64,000 bases of DNA. It comes from Mesorhizobium sp. M2D.F.Ca.ET.226.01.1.1 (GTDB lineage: Bacteria > Pseudomonadota > Alphaproteobacteria > Rhizobiales > Rhizobiaceae). Below the pieces are notes generated by a model. That model did not search any database. It was not told where the DNA came from and worked only from the letters and a program-made list of their open reading frames with translations. The DNA lies in contig NZ_RZOY02000002.1 in NCBI RefSeq assembly GCF_004022705.2, forward strand, positions 163,758 to 227,757, read 5' to 3'. The position numbers and the translations under genes were made by a program. Shown here piece after piece: positions 21,451 through 28,529 of the stretch (within the stretch, counting starts at the first letter, position 1; each line of letters opens with the position of its first letter).

Positions 21451-21479
21451 AATTTATAATAGAAAGTCTATCATAAATT
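21451..21479. promoter_or_regulatory. Near-perfect dyad operator in the monooxygenase/regulator divergent region
   Basis: Arms aatttataataga and tctatcataaatt are separated by aag; 12 of 13 positions pair. The AT-rich 29-bp dyad lies 29 bp before the monooxygenase start and 54 bp before the regulator start, in an otherwise GC-rich genome. It is the natural binding site candidate for the divergent winged-helix protein. Confidence 0.65.
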
Positions 21480-21532
21480 CATGTGGACGCAATCGCCTCG
21501 CTCGGCGCATGCTGCTCGCGAGGGACACGCGG

Positions 21533-22114
21533 ATGAACGATCGGCGCAAATCTTCGGAAACACAGGACAAGTTGCTGGATCGCGGCTGGCATCTGGCGCG
21601 CACGCCGCTGGAGATCGACGTTACCGAGGTCGAATACGCGCTGATGCGCTCATATGAGGCATTCGGCCACTGGCAGGCGGAGTGTCTCGCCACGGTGATC
21701 GAGTTTTCGGCCAGCGGGCCGGAAAACGCTCTGCTCCACATCATCAGGATGAACGACCGGCCGAAGAGCGTCCGCGATCTCGCCCAAATGACCAATCGCG
21801 ACGACATTCCCAACATCCAGTACAGCCTGCGCAAGCTGTTGAAGGGCGGGCTTATCACGCGCACCGGCAGCGGCAGGGCTGGCGTGACGTATGAGGTGAC
21901 GCCGCTCGGCTATCGGGTGACGGAACGCTACGCCGATATCCGCTCGGTCCTGCTGATCGAGGCGGTGAAGCGCATTCCCGAGATGGCTGAAAAACTCGAG
22001 GACGTCGCGCGCACGCTGGAGCTGATGACGGGCATTTACGAGCAGGCGGCGCGTGCCGCCGCCACCCATCGCCGCCGCCATCCACAGCCGGAAACCGGCG
22101 GCAAGGAGGATTAG
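21533..22114 (+). CDS. MarR-like winged-helix transcription regulator
   Basis: A 193-residue DNA-binding regulator of the COG5631 type (MarR-like). The winged helix lies in the middle: HIIRMNDRPKSVRDLAQMTN is the first part, DDIPNIQYSLRKLLKGGLI the recognition helix, and GSGRAGVTYEVTPLGYRVTER the wing. C-terminal helices from about residue 130 probably dimerise. The ATG at 21533 was chosen over one eight codons upstream because GAGGGAC precedes it. It is divergent from the monooxygenase operon with a 29-bp dyad between them, so local control of that operon is likely. The inducer is unknown. Confidence 0.8.
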   Translation: MNDRRKSSETQDKLLDRGWHLARTPLEIDVTEVEYALMRSYEAFGHWQAECLATVIEFSASGPENALLHIIRMNDRPKSVRDLAQMTNRDDIPNIQYSLRKLLKGGLITRTGSGRAGVTYEVTPLGYRVTERYADIRSVLLIEAVKRIPEMAEKLEDVARTLELMTGIYEQAARAAATHRRRHPQPETGGKED

Positions 22115-23064
22115 CTGCGGGACGACGCCGGCTCGATCCGAATCGGCATCGGCGCGCCGGTCTGGCTTTGCGCCTTGGTCGTGATGAAGACGCCGGCGGT
22201 GATGATGGCCGCACCCAGCCAGGTCAGAAGCTGGTAGTGCTCCCCGAGGAAGATCGTGCCGGCCAACAGGCCAACAGCCGCCGCCACATAGCCGATCTGG
22301 CTGAGATAGACCGGGCCGCCGACCGCCTGCAGGCGGAAGAAGAAGGCAAACATCGCCGAGGCCGAAGCGACCTGTCCAACGATCACCAGCGGCACGCCGG
22401 TGAGCGGGGCGAAGGCCTGCCAGCCCAAAAGCGTCAGAATGCCGACGAGGAGCAGCGTGGCCGAAGCCAGATGGCTGCCGACGGCGAGCTCGATCGGGCC
22501 GGTGCCTTCCGGCCAGTCGACGGTGCGGTAGATGTTGCCGGCCGCGAGGCTGACCGGGATGAAGAGCCCGATGGCCACCCAGACATAGTCGGCCGGCTGG
22601 CCGGCCTCGCCGCGCGTGAGCGCCACCATCACCGCGCCGACGAAGCCGACGGCGATGCCGATGACGCCGAGCAGGTTGGGACGCCGGACCCCGAGCAGGA
22701 TCGAGAACACCAGCGTGATGACCGGTGACAGCGTGAACATGATGCCGGTATAGCCGGCGCCGAGATGCGGAATGGCCGAGAACATCAAGAGATTGGGAAT
22801 GGCATAGGAGATCGCGGCGGTGATGAAGAAATAGCGCAGCTTGTGCGGCGTCAGCCGGACGCGCTCGCCGCGCAGCAGAAGCGCCAAGAGCAGCACGCCG
22901 CCGGCGCCCAGCGAAATGACGAAGGCCCAGACCATGGCCGGAACACCCGCCGCGGTCGCGAGCTTGCCGAATGGCAGCGTCATGCCAAGCAGCCCGCCCG
23001 TCACCACCAGAAGGCCAATCGCCGAATCCCAGAGAAATTTCATCGGGCTGTCCCGTCGCAGCAT
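22111..23064 (-). CDS. DMT-superfamily (EamA) transporter
   Basis: Ten-helix drug/metabolite transporter, likely an inner-membrane exporter. The 317 residues contain two EamA repeats, the first starting IGLLVVTGGLLGMTLPFGKL and the second near residue 165 (VWVAIGLFIPVSLAAGNIYR). The last repeat ends with the usual GYVAAAVGLLAGTIFLGEHY. Start may be at 23064 or at an ATG seven codons later (MKFLWDSA). It overlaps the convergent regulator gene by 4 bp and is divergent from a MarR gene with two dyads between, suggesting MarR-controlled export. The substrate is unknown; the neighbouring monooxygenase hints at export of a related compound. Confidence 0.87.
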   Translation of the reverse strand: MLRRDSPMKFLWDSAIGLLVVTGGLLGMTLPFGKLATAAGVPAMVWAFVISLGAGGVLLLALLLRGERVRLTPHKLRYFFITAAISYAIPNLLMFSAIPHLGAGYTGIMFTLSPVITLVFSILLGVRRPNLLGVIGIAVGFVGAVMVALTRGEAGQPADYVWVAIGLFIPVSLAAGNIYRTVDWPEGTGPIELAVGSHLASATLLLVGILTLLGWQAFAPLTGVPLVIVGQVASASAMFAFFFRLQAVGGPVYLSQIGYVAAAVGLLAGTIFLGEHYQLLTWLGAAIITAGVFITTKAQSQTGAPMPIRIEPASSRS

Positions 23065-23084
23065 GACCGCTTGGCGGCCGGTTC

Positions 23085-23099
23085 ATCTTGCGGTAAGAT
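23085..23099. promoter_or_regulatory. MarR operator candidate, upstream half
   Basis: ATCTT-GCGGT-AAGAT, 5-bp arms with a 5-bp spacer, 20 bp before the DMT start. Its arms resemble those of the second dyad at 23111, as expected for paired operator sites. Confidence 0.45.
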
Positions 23100-23110
23100 A
23101 GCGTAAAGAT

Positions 23111-23124
23111 TCTTGATGTCAAGA
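23111..23124. promoter_or_regulatory. MarR operator candidate TCTTGA-TG-TCAAGA
   Basis: Perfect 6-bp arms TCTTGA and TCAAGA with a 2-bp spacer, 18 bp before the preferred marR start. Dyads of the form TCTTGAnnTCAAGA are typical MarR-family sites. It lies midway between the divergent DMT and MarR genes. Confidence 0.6.
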
Positions 23125-23142
23125 TACTTTGCGGTGAGCGAT

Positions 23143-23640
23143 ATGGATCGAGCAGGCAGGGCCATGGAACAGTGGCGGCGGGAGCGGCCGGATCTCGACG
23201 TGTCGCCGATGGGGGTAATCGGACGGCTGAATGAAGCGTCGTCGCTGATCGCGCGCGACCGGCTGGCGCCGGTCTTCGCCCGCTTCGGGCTGCAACCCGG
23301 CGAATTCGACGTGCTGGCAACGCTGCGCCGGTCGGGTGCCCCCTATGCGCTGACGCCGACCGAGCTCTACGAGGCGACGATGGTGACGTCTGGCGCCATG
23401 ACCGCCCGCCTCGATCGTCTGGAAAATGCCGGTCTGACCCAACGCGCGCCACACCCGAGCGACCGGCGCGGGGTTGTCGTGCAGCTCACCGCGAAGGGCC
23501 TCGAGCTCACCGACACCGCACTCACCGCCCACGTCGCCAACGAGCACGAAATCCTTGCCGGCCTCACGCGCGAGGACCGGGAGATGTTGGCGAAACTGTT
23601 GGAAAAACTGATCGGGAGCTTAGGCCAAACCACTGCTTAG
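23143..23640 (+). CDS. MarR-family transcription regulator
   Basis: A 165-residue MarR regulator. Landmarks are the N-terminal helix LNEASSLIARDRLAPVFARFG, the helix-turn-helix LTPTELYEATMVTSGAMTARLDRLENAGLT, and the wing with the family signature SDRRGVVVQLTAKGLEL. The ATG at 23143 was preferred over earlier in-frame starts because GGTGAG lies just before it and the dyad at 23111 then falls in the promoter. Divergent from the DMT exporter, which it probably represses until a ligand binds. The long hairpin copy B follows its stop codon. Confidence 0.88.
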   Translation: MDRAGRAMEQWRRERPDLDVSPMGVIGRLNEASSLIARDRLAPVFARFGLQPGEFDVLATLRRSGAPYALTPTELYEATMVTSGAMTARLDRLENAGLTQRAPHPSDRRGVVVQLTAKGLELTDTALTAHVANEHEILAGLTREDREMLAKLLEKLIGSLGQTTA

Positions 23641-23678
23641 AGCGTATCTTGATTTCTGCCTTCCTGAGCTTCCACCAA

Positions 23679-23818
23679 GGTGTGTTGAGATTCAGGTCAG
23701 GCCGCGCCGAAAATGACGGATTCCGAGAAACCGGAGCGGAGCGTACCTAAGTACGTGAGCACCGGAAGCGCAGGAAACCGACATTTGCAGGCCGGCCTCA
23801 CCTGAATATCGACACACC
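23679..23818. repeat. Convergent-junction hairpin element, copy B
   Basis: Same element as copy A, between marR (+) and the DUF1178 gene (-). Outermost arms GGTGTGT and ACACACC, then ATTCAGGT with ACCTGAAT, then a middle stem AAATGACGGATTCC with GGAAACCGACATTT. This stem differs in sequence from copy A yet still mostly pairs. The core GCGGAGCGTAC...GTACGTGAGC matches the other copies. The element touches the stop codon of the DUF1178 gene. Confidence 0.85.
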
Positions 23819-24244
23819 TCAGTTGCGGTCGTCCGGAAAGCTCGGTATCGGCATGAACTCGACGCCGTCCTCGACGAGGCTCTGCGCCTCCTCCGGTGTC
23901 GCTTCGCCATAGATGCCGCGCGCATCGGTTTCGCCGAAATGGATCTTGCGCGCTTCCTCGGCGAACTTGTCGCCGACATAGTCGGCATTCTCGCGCACCT
24001 TCTCGGCCAGCGCCTTCAGCTGCGCAAGCGCCTGCTTCTGCGCCTCACCCATGGCGAGCGCGACCTTTTCCTGTTTGCGGGAGGTCGAGACGGCCGGCGC
24101 CATCAGCGCCTTCTCGACCTTGTGCGAGCCGCAGCTCGGGCAATCGACGAAGCCGCGCTTCTTTTGCGTGTCGAAGTCGTCATTGCTGCGAAACCACGCC
24201 TCGAACTCGTGCTCGTGCTCGCAGATCAGGGAAAAACGGATCAA
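23819..24244 (-). CDS. DUF1178 family protein
   Basis: Conserved 141-residue alphaproteobacterial and betaproteobacterial protein of unknown function. The N-terminus has a zinc-ribbon-like part: MIRFSLICEHEHEFEAWFRS with one Cys, then VDCPSCGSHKVEKALMAP with CxxC. The C-terminal half carries the typical ARKIHFGETDARGIYGEAT segment. It overlaps the nitrilase gene by 4 bp and is the last gene of a comF-grx-nit-DUF1178 run, an order I recall from other Rhizobiales. Metal binding is inferred from the cysteines only. Confidence 0.87.
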   Translation of the reverse strand: MIRFSLICEHEHEFEAWFRSNDDFDTQKKRGFVDCPSCGSHKVEKALMAPAVSTSRKQEKVALAMGEAQKQALAQLKALAEKVRENADYVGDKFAEEARKIHFGETDARGIYGEATPEEAQSLVEDGVEFMPIPSFPDDRN

Positions 24245-25107
24245 GAGGCTGCACCCCTCAGGCGCGGCGCTTCGCCCGCGCCGGCATTGACGGTGAAGTC
24301 GCGCGCGTTCTTCAGATTGGGGATCTTACGGCGCGCGGCGAGCGACTGCGCCGGATCGATCTCGGCGACGATCACACCCGGCTCGTTATGCGCGGCCTCG
24401 GCGATGACGCGCCCCCACGGATCGACGACCAGCGAATGGCCATAGGTCTCGCGGCCGTCCTCATGCAGGCCCCCCTGGGCAGCAGCGATGATATAGGCGC
24501 CGTTCTCGATGGCGCGGGCGCGCAGCAGCACGTGCCAATGCGCCTCGCCGGTCTGGCGCGTAAAGGCGGCAGGCACCGTCAGCACCTCGGCCCCGGCCAT
24601 CGCTTCGGCTCGAAACAGCTGCGGGAAGCGCAGGTCGTAGCAGACGGCAAAGCCGAGCTTCGCGCCGTTGATATCGGTCACCACCGCTTCCGTTCCCGGC
24701 TCGTAGGAAGCGGATTCGCGCCAGCTCTCGCCATTGTCGAGATCGACATCGAACATATGGATCTTGTCATAGCCGGCGATCACGGCCCCGTCGGGCGAAA
24801 ACAGGAAGGCGCGGTTGGCGAGCTTTCCGTCGGCCCGGCGAATCGCCGTCGAGCCGATGTGCAGGTAGATGCCGAGCTCCTTCGCCAGCCTGCGCGCCGT
24901 TGCGACGACAATGTCCTTGTCCTCGGTGGTAAAAGCGGCCGCGCCCGCTTCCTTGTCGCGCACCAGCGCACCGGTCATTTCCGGCGTCTGGACATAGGTC
25001 GCGCCCTGACCGGCAGCCTGGCGGACGAGGATTTCCATGTCGGCGGCGTTGCGCTCCGGGCTCGTGCCCGACCGCATCTGAACGGCGGCGGCTTTGAAAA
25101 TACCCAT
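24241..25107 (-). CDS. Carbon-nitrogen hydrolase (Nit1/omega-amidase-like)
   Basis: Nitrilase-superfamily amidase of the Nit1/deaminated-glutathione amidase group, probably hydrolysing a side-product amide. The catalytic triad is visible: Glu43 in QTPEMTGAL, Lys115 in GYDKIHMFD and Cys156 in GFAVCYDLRFPQLF. The 288-residue length is normal. Homologues commonly sit next to a glutaredoxin gene as here (2 bp apart), which fits deaminated-glutathione repair, but the exact substrate is inferred. Confidence 0.9.
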   Translation of the reverse strand: MGIFKAAAVQMRSGTSPERNAADMEILVRQAAGQGATYVQTPEMTGALVRDKEAGAAAFTTEDKDIVVATARRLAKELGIYLHIGSTAIRRADGKLANRAFLFSPDGAVIAGYDKIHMFDVDLDNGESWRESASYEPGTEAVVTDINGAKLGFAVCYDLRFPQLFRAEAMAGAEVLTVPAAFTRQTGEAHWHVLLRARAIENGAYIIAAAQGGLHEDGRETYGHSLVVDPWGRVIAEAAHNEPGVIVAEIDPAQSLAARRKIPNLKNARDFTVNAGAGEAPRLRGAAS

Positions 25108-25109
25108 GA

Positions 25110-25373
25110 TCAGCTCCCGTTTACGAGCATCGCGTCCAGCCGGCCCTGCGACTCCAGCTCGTGGAGGTCATCACAGCCGCCGACATGCGTGCCGCCGATG
25201 AAAATCTGCGGAAAAGTGGTTCGCCCATGCGCCTTGGAAATCATTTCCTGGCGCAGTTCGGGCGAGAACGAGGCATCATGCTCGGTATAGGCCACGCCCT
25301 TGCGGTCGAGCAGCCGCTTGGCGGCATTGCAGTAGCCGCACATCATTCGAGTATAGATCGTCACATCAGCCAT
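25110..25373 (-). CDS. grxC: Glutaredoxin 3
   Basis: Small dithiol glutaredoxin that reduces disulfides and glutathione mixed disulfides in the cytosol. The 87-residue product has the active site CGYC (Cys12, Cys15; the family usually has CPYC), followed by TTFPQIFIGGTHVGGCDDL, the glutathione-binding segment. The ATG at 25373 (MADVTIYTRMMCGYC) fits homologues; the longer frame upstream does not. It is 2 bp from the nitrilase gene and 76 bp downstream of comF. Confidence 0.95.
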   Translation of the reverse strand: MADVTIYTRMMCGYCNAAKRLLDRKGVAYTEHDASFSPELRQEMISKAHGRTTFPQIFIGGTHVGGCDDLHELESQGRLDAMLVNGS

Positions 25374-25449
25374 TGGCCGGCAATCCTGCTCACGCACGCC
25401 GTCCAATGATTGTACGAAAACGACATGCGGCAAAACAAACAACTCAGAC

Positions 25450-26250
25450 CTATATAGTCGCGGAGTCATCGGGCCGAAAGTCCCCAGGCAGGACGCGGGC
25501 GAAAGTCAGGATGTCGACCGCACCGGCGCCGCCCCGCTTCAGCGCCTTGGCGACCCCCCTTACAGTGGCGCCGGTGGTGTAGACGTCGTCGACCACCAGC
25601 ACTCGGCGGCCGGCGATTTCGATCTCGGCGTCCGCCGGCACGCGAAAGGCAGCGCGCACATTCTCCTCGCGCTCATGCCGTTCGAGCCCGACCTGCTGGC
25701 GCGTCAGCTTCACGCGCCTGACCGCGGATGGCGAGAAGGGCAGCCCGCTGAGCTTTGAAACGGCCCGTCCGAGTTCGGCCGACTGGTTGAACTGGCGCCG
25801 GAAGAAGCGCCGCCAATGCAGCGGCACCGGCACGACCAGGTCGGCCTCCGCGATCAACTCGGCTCCGGCGCGGACCATCCAGTTCGCCATCCAGGGCGCG
25901 AGGTCGGTGCGGTCCTGATATTTCAGACCCTGCACCATCTGCCGCGCCACGCCCGAATAGAGGACAGCCGCCCGCGCCCGCTCGAAGGGTGGCGGATCGG
26001 CGATCGCTTCCGCCGACAGAAACCCCTCGCCCATGTCATGCGTGAAAGGCGTGCCCATCACCGGACACCAGGGCTTCTCCAGCAGCCGAAGCTTCGGCCA
26101 GCAGGCGCCACACAACACGCCAGGCTGCGACACATGGCGACGGCAGCCAGCGCAAACCGGCGGAAACAACAGGCGCGCCGGCCAGGCCAGCGCCTGCCGC
26201 GCCATATCCTGGACCGCGTTGGTCTTGATCTTGCGCACCGGATCGGCCAC
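25450..26250 (-). CDS. ComF family phosphoribosyltransferase-like protein
   Basis: ComF-type protein: a zinc-finger-like N-terminus plus a phosphoribosyltransferase fold. In Gram-positive bacteria and Haemophilus, ComF acts in DNA uptake; the role in alphaproteobacteria is unclear. Cysteines Cys33, Cys36, Cys47 and Cys50 (VCAGC and LCGAC) form the finger, and VLVVDDVYTTGATV is the PRPP-binding loop. GTG at 26250 gives 266 residues; an ATG at 26205 (MARQALAWP) giving 251 residues is equally possible and neither has a strong ribosome-binding site. The much longer frame upstream overlaps the divergent methyltransferase and is rejected. Confidence 0.88.
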   Translation of the reverse strand: MADPVRKIKTNAVQDMARQALAWPARLLFPPVCAGCRRHVSQPGVLCGACWPKLRLLEKPWCPVMGTPFTHDMGEGFLSAEAIADPPPFERARAAVLYSGVARQMVQGLKYQDRTDLAPWMANWMVRAGAELIAEADLVVPVPLHWRRFFRRQFNQSAELGRAVSKLSGLPFSPSAVRRVKLTRQQVGLERHEREENVRAAFRVPADAEIEIAGRRVLVVDDVYTTGATVRGVAKALKRGGAGAVDILTFARVLPGDFRPDDSATI

Positions 26251-26314
26251 GTGATTGGAAACCCCGCGCCACCTTAACACCACCGCGGCCCGCGGGGACA
26301 ACAGGAAGATTTCA

Positions 26315-27187
26315 TTGCAGCCCTTGATCGACACTGAGATCTGGCTTGCGCGCAAGCGCCGGGCGCTCGCCCGCCCCGTCGAAGGGGCCGATTTCCTGAT
26401 GCGGCGCGCGGCGGAAGATCTTGCCGACAGATTGGACGCCGTCGAGCGCCGCTTCGGCAAGGCGGCCGCGCTGTTTTGCCAGACATCGGCGGCTGCGGAA
26501 GTGCTCGCAAGCAGCGGCAAGGTCGGCGAAATCCTGCGCGTCGAGATGGACGAAGCGTTTCTTGCAGGCCGCCCCGGTCTTGTGGTGCCGCCGGAGACCG
26601 TGCCCTTCGAGGACGCAAGCCTCGATCTTGCCGTCTCCCTGCTCTCGCTGCACGCCATGAACGATATTCCCGGCGTGCTTGCCCAGATCCGACGTGCGCT
26701 GAAACCGGACGGACTGTTCCTCGGCGCTCTCGCCGGCGCCGGCACGCTGGCGGAATTGCGCGAGAGCATGCTGGCGGCCGAGACGGAGCTCCACGGCGGC
26801 GCGAGCCCGCGCATCTTTCCTTTCACCGACGTGCGCGACGCAGGCGCGCTGCTGCAGCGCGCCGGCTTGGCATTGCCCGTCGCCGATGTCGAAACGGTCG
26901 TGGTGCGTTACGATACGCTCTTCGATCTTGTCGCCGATCTGCGCGCCATGGGTGAAACCAGCGCGCTCATCGATCGCAGCCGGCGGCCAGGAAGCAGACG
27001 CCTGTTTGCCCGGGCCGCCGAAATCTACGCCGAACGGTTCTCGGACCCGGATGGCCGTATCCGCGCCAGCTTTTCGATCGTCTGGATGTCCGGCTGGGCG
27101 CCGGATGCCTCGCAGCAAAAGCCGCTCAAGCCGGGATCGGCCAAGGTCTCGCTGAAGGCAATCCTGGAGAATCCGCCGAAGAGCTGA
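26315..27187 (+). CDS. Class I SAM methyltransferase, BioC/NDUFAF5-like
   Basis: Predicted S-adenosylmethionine methyltransferase related to BioC and to mitochondrial NDUFAF5, which modifies a complex I subunit. Visible parts: IWLARKRRALARPVEGADFL at the start, LDRLDAVERRFGKAAAL before the cofactor fold, the motif VVPPETVPFEDASLDLAVSL, and LSLHAMNDIPGVLAQIRRAL. TTG at 26315 is preferred because AGGAAG sits just upstream and the product then begins (M)QPLIDTEIW; an ATG at 26255 would add 20 poorly conserved residues. It is divergent from comF. Methylase fold firm, substrate inferred. Confidence 0.82.
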   Translation: MQPLIDTEIWLARKRRALARPVEGADFLMRRAAEDLADRLDAVERRFGKAAALFCQTSAAAEVLASSGKVGEILRVEMDEAFLAGRPGLVVPPETVPFEDASLDLAVSLLSLHAMNDIPGVLAQIRRALKPDGLFLGALAGAGTLAELRESMLAAETELHGGASPRIFPFTDVRDAGALLQRAGLALPVADVETVVVRYDTLFDLVADLRAMGETSALIDRSRRPGSRRLFARAAEIYAERFSDPDGRIRASFSIVWMSGWAPDASQQKPLKPGSAKVSLKAILENPPKS

Positions 27188-27211
27188 ACCCGCCCCGGAA
27201 ACAGCTCCAGG

Positions 27212-27280
27212 GCAAATTCCAGGAAAAAGTGTGAGCGGTCAGGCTCGACGACTTCGCCGTAGCCCTCGTCCGGAATTGCG
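27212..27280. repeat. Expanded AATTCCAGG/CCGGAATT repeat
   Basis: AAATTCCAGGAAAAAGTGTG and TCCGGAATTGCG are the two ends of the palindromic unit seen intact at 38303, here about 25 bp further apart. It lies between the convergent methyltransferase and pilin genes. Confidence 0.45.
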
Positions 27281-27332
27281 TCAAAACAAAGAGTTAGAGC
27301 GGTTCGCCGTTTCCGTGAAACGGTGGAACACT

Positions 27333-27512
27333 CTAATGAGCGAAGGCGTTGGCGAGCTTGCTGTTGTTGTCGGTGAACAGCCACACGAGTCCATCGGCCG
27401 CCTGTTGGACGCCGGCGATGATGGCGAGCGACAACACCACGACGATCAGGCCATATTCGACGGCCGTCGCGCCCGTTTCGTCTTCAATGAATTGCTGCAA
27501 CAGGTTTTTCAT
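27333..27512 (-). CDS. Flp-type (type IVb) pilin
   Basis: Major-pilin-like subunit of a Tad/Flp pilus. The 59 residues start MKNLLQQFIEDETG, then the Flp motif ATAVEYGLI. Cleavage is expected after Gly14, leaving Glu at +5 and Tyr at +6 as required, followed by a hydrophobic stretch VVVLSLAIIAGVQQAA. The ATG at 27512 is preferred over one two codons upstream because GAGGG is then at a proper distance. No other tad/cpa genes lie here; they must be elsewhere. The upstream AT-rich region with several TTAA words probably holds the promoter. Confidence 0.93.
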   Translation of the reverse strand: MKNLLQQFIEDETGATAVEYGLIVVVLSLAIIAGVQQAADGLVWLFTDNNSKLANAFAH

Positions 27513-27619
27513 GGTCATCCCTCATGCAGAAATTCTAATGCGCTACCCGTTAAGAAAGGTTAACGGCAAAAGCTTAACAGCGAGTGAAATGCCGCCGAGC
27601 CCTAAATTCATTAACCAAG

Positions 27620-27940
27620 TCAGCACTCGCCGCTGTGGCTGCCGTCATTGCGGATGACGCAGACTGAACTGGGCAATGGCTGCAGCACGCTGCGGCGAAG
27701 CGTATATGTATTGGTGCGATGGCCGATCGATCCGGTGGCGGTCATGTCGAGCCCGCCGACGAAGCCGTCGCGGGCGCTCTGCGGCCGGATCTGGTTGTCC
27801 AGGAAAGGCGTCGCGATCAGCGCCAGCGCCACTGCGGCCGAGCCGAACAGCAGCGTGATCCGTAGGATGCCCATGCCGGCATCCACCGCGCGAAAGCCGC
27901 GGTCGGGCCGGATCGAGTCCCAGTCTCTTTGAAGGCTCAT
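27620..27940 (-). CDS. Conserved small membrane protein, unknown function
   Basis: A 106-residue product beginning MSLQRDWDSIRPDRGFRA, with one hydrophobic helix (about 24-46, GILRITLLFGSAAVALALI). A polar tail follows, containing DMTATGSIGHRTNTYTLRRS and ending VCVIRNDGSHSGEC. I recall similar rhizobial proteins near Flp pilin genes, so it is probably genuine and exported or membrane-anchored with the tail outside. The ATG at 27940 begins the conserved part. Function unknown; a link to the neighbouring pilin is guesswork. Confidence 0.65.
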   Translation of the reverse strand: MSLQRDWDSIRPDRGFRAVDAGMGILRITLLFGSAAVALALIATPFLDNQIRPQSARDGFVGGLDMTATGSIGHRTNTYTLRRSVLQPLPSSVCVIRNDGSHSGEC

Positions 27941-28106
27941 GCCGTGTTTCCCAAGTCGTCGACCGTCTCGCCGCGCGAACGGCTTCGCGCAATTTTTCAC
28001 GTCGAGATAAATCTTCCATTAACGCTGGCTAAAGCAGCTGCGGAAACAGCGCGAAACGCTCGCCGTTTCCAAGAGCGGTGGGCCGCCACGAAAGCAGGCC
28101 GCGAAA

Positions 28107-28529
28107 TCACAAGAGGTCGATGAGGAACTGGATCAGCGGGGCATCGGCCGGCGGCATCGGATAATCGCGCATCTGTTTTGGCCGGACCCACTTCAGCCCC
28201 TGGCCTTCCTTCGGTTGCGCGATGCCGCGAAAGCGGCGGCAGACATAGAGCGGCATCAGGAGATGGAAATCGTCATAGGAATGGCTGGCGAAGGTGAGCG
28301 GCGCCAGGCACGGAATCTCGGTCTCGATGCCGAGTTCCTCCTGCAACTCCCGGACGAGGCACTCCTCCGGCGTCTCGCCGGGCTCGACCTTGCCGCCCGG
28401 AAACTCCCACAGGCCGGCCAGTTGCTTGCCCTGCGGGCGCTGAGCCAGAAGCACGCGCCGGTCGGCGTCGACCAGCGCACAGGCAGCGACCAGCAGCAGC
28501 CGCTTTCCGGTTGACTTGACCTCGCTCAT
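28107..28529 (-). CDS. mutT: Nudix hydrolase MutT (8-oxo-dGTP diphosphatase-like)
   Basis: Hydrolyses oxidised nucleotides such as 8-oxo-dGTP to the monophosphate, preventing mutations. The 140-residue protein has the full Nudix box at 46-68: G, five residues, E, seven residues, REL, then QEELGI. The N-terminal strand LLLVAACALVDADRRVLLAQ and the WEFPGGKVEPGE strand are typical of MutT. It overlaps the upstream GNAT gene by 4 bp. Exact substrate preference is inferred. Confidence 0.93.
   Translation of the reverse strand: MSEVKSTGKRLLLVAACALVDADRRVLLAQRPQGKQLAGLWEFPGGKVEPGETPEECLVRELQEELGIETEIPCLAPLTFASHSYDDFHLLMPLYVCRRFRGIAQPKEGQGLKWVRPKQMRDYPMPPADAPLIQFLIDLL

Noticed and set aside
26251..26826. 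Long N-terminal extension of ComF
   Set aside because: It overlaps the divergent methyltransferase and has no conserved sequence.
27549..27619. CtrA-like TTAA words upstream of the pilin gene
   Set aside because: TTAA-N6-TTAA and TTAA-N10-TTAA spacings are present, but not the TTAA-N7-TTAA needed for CtrA.
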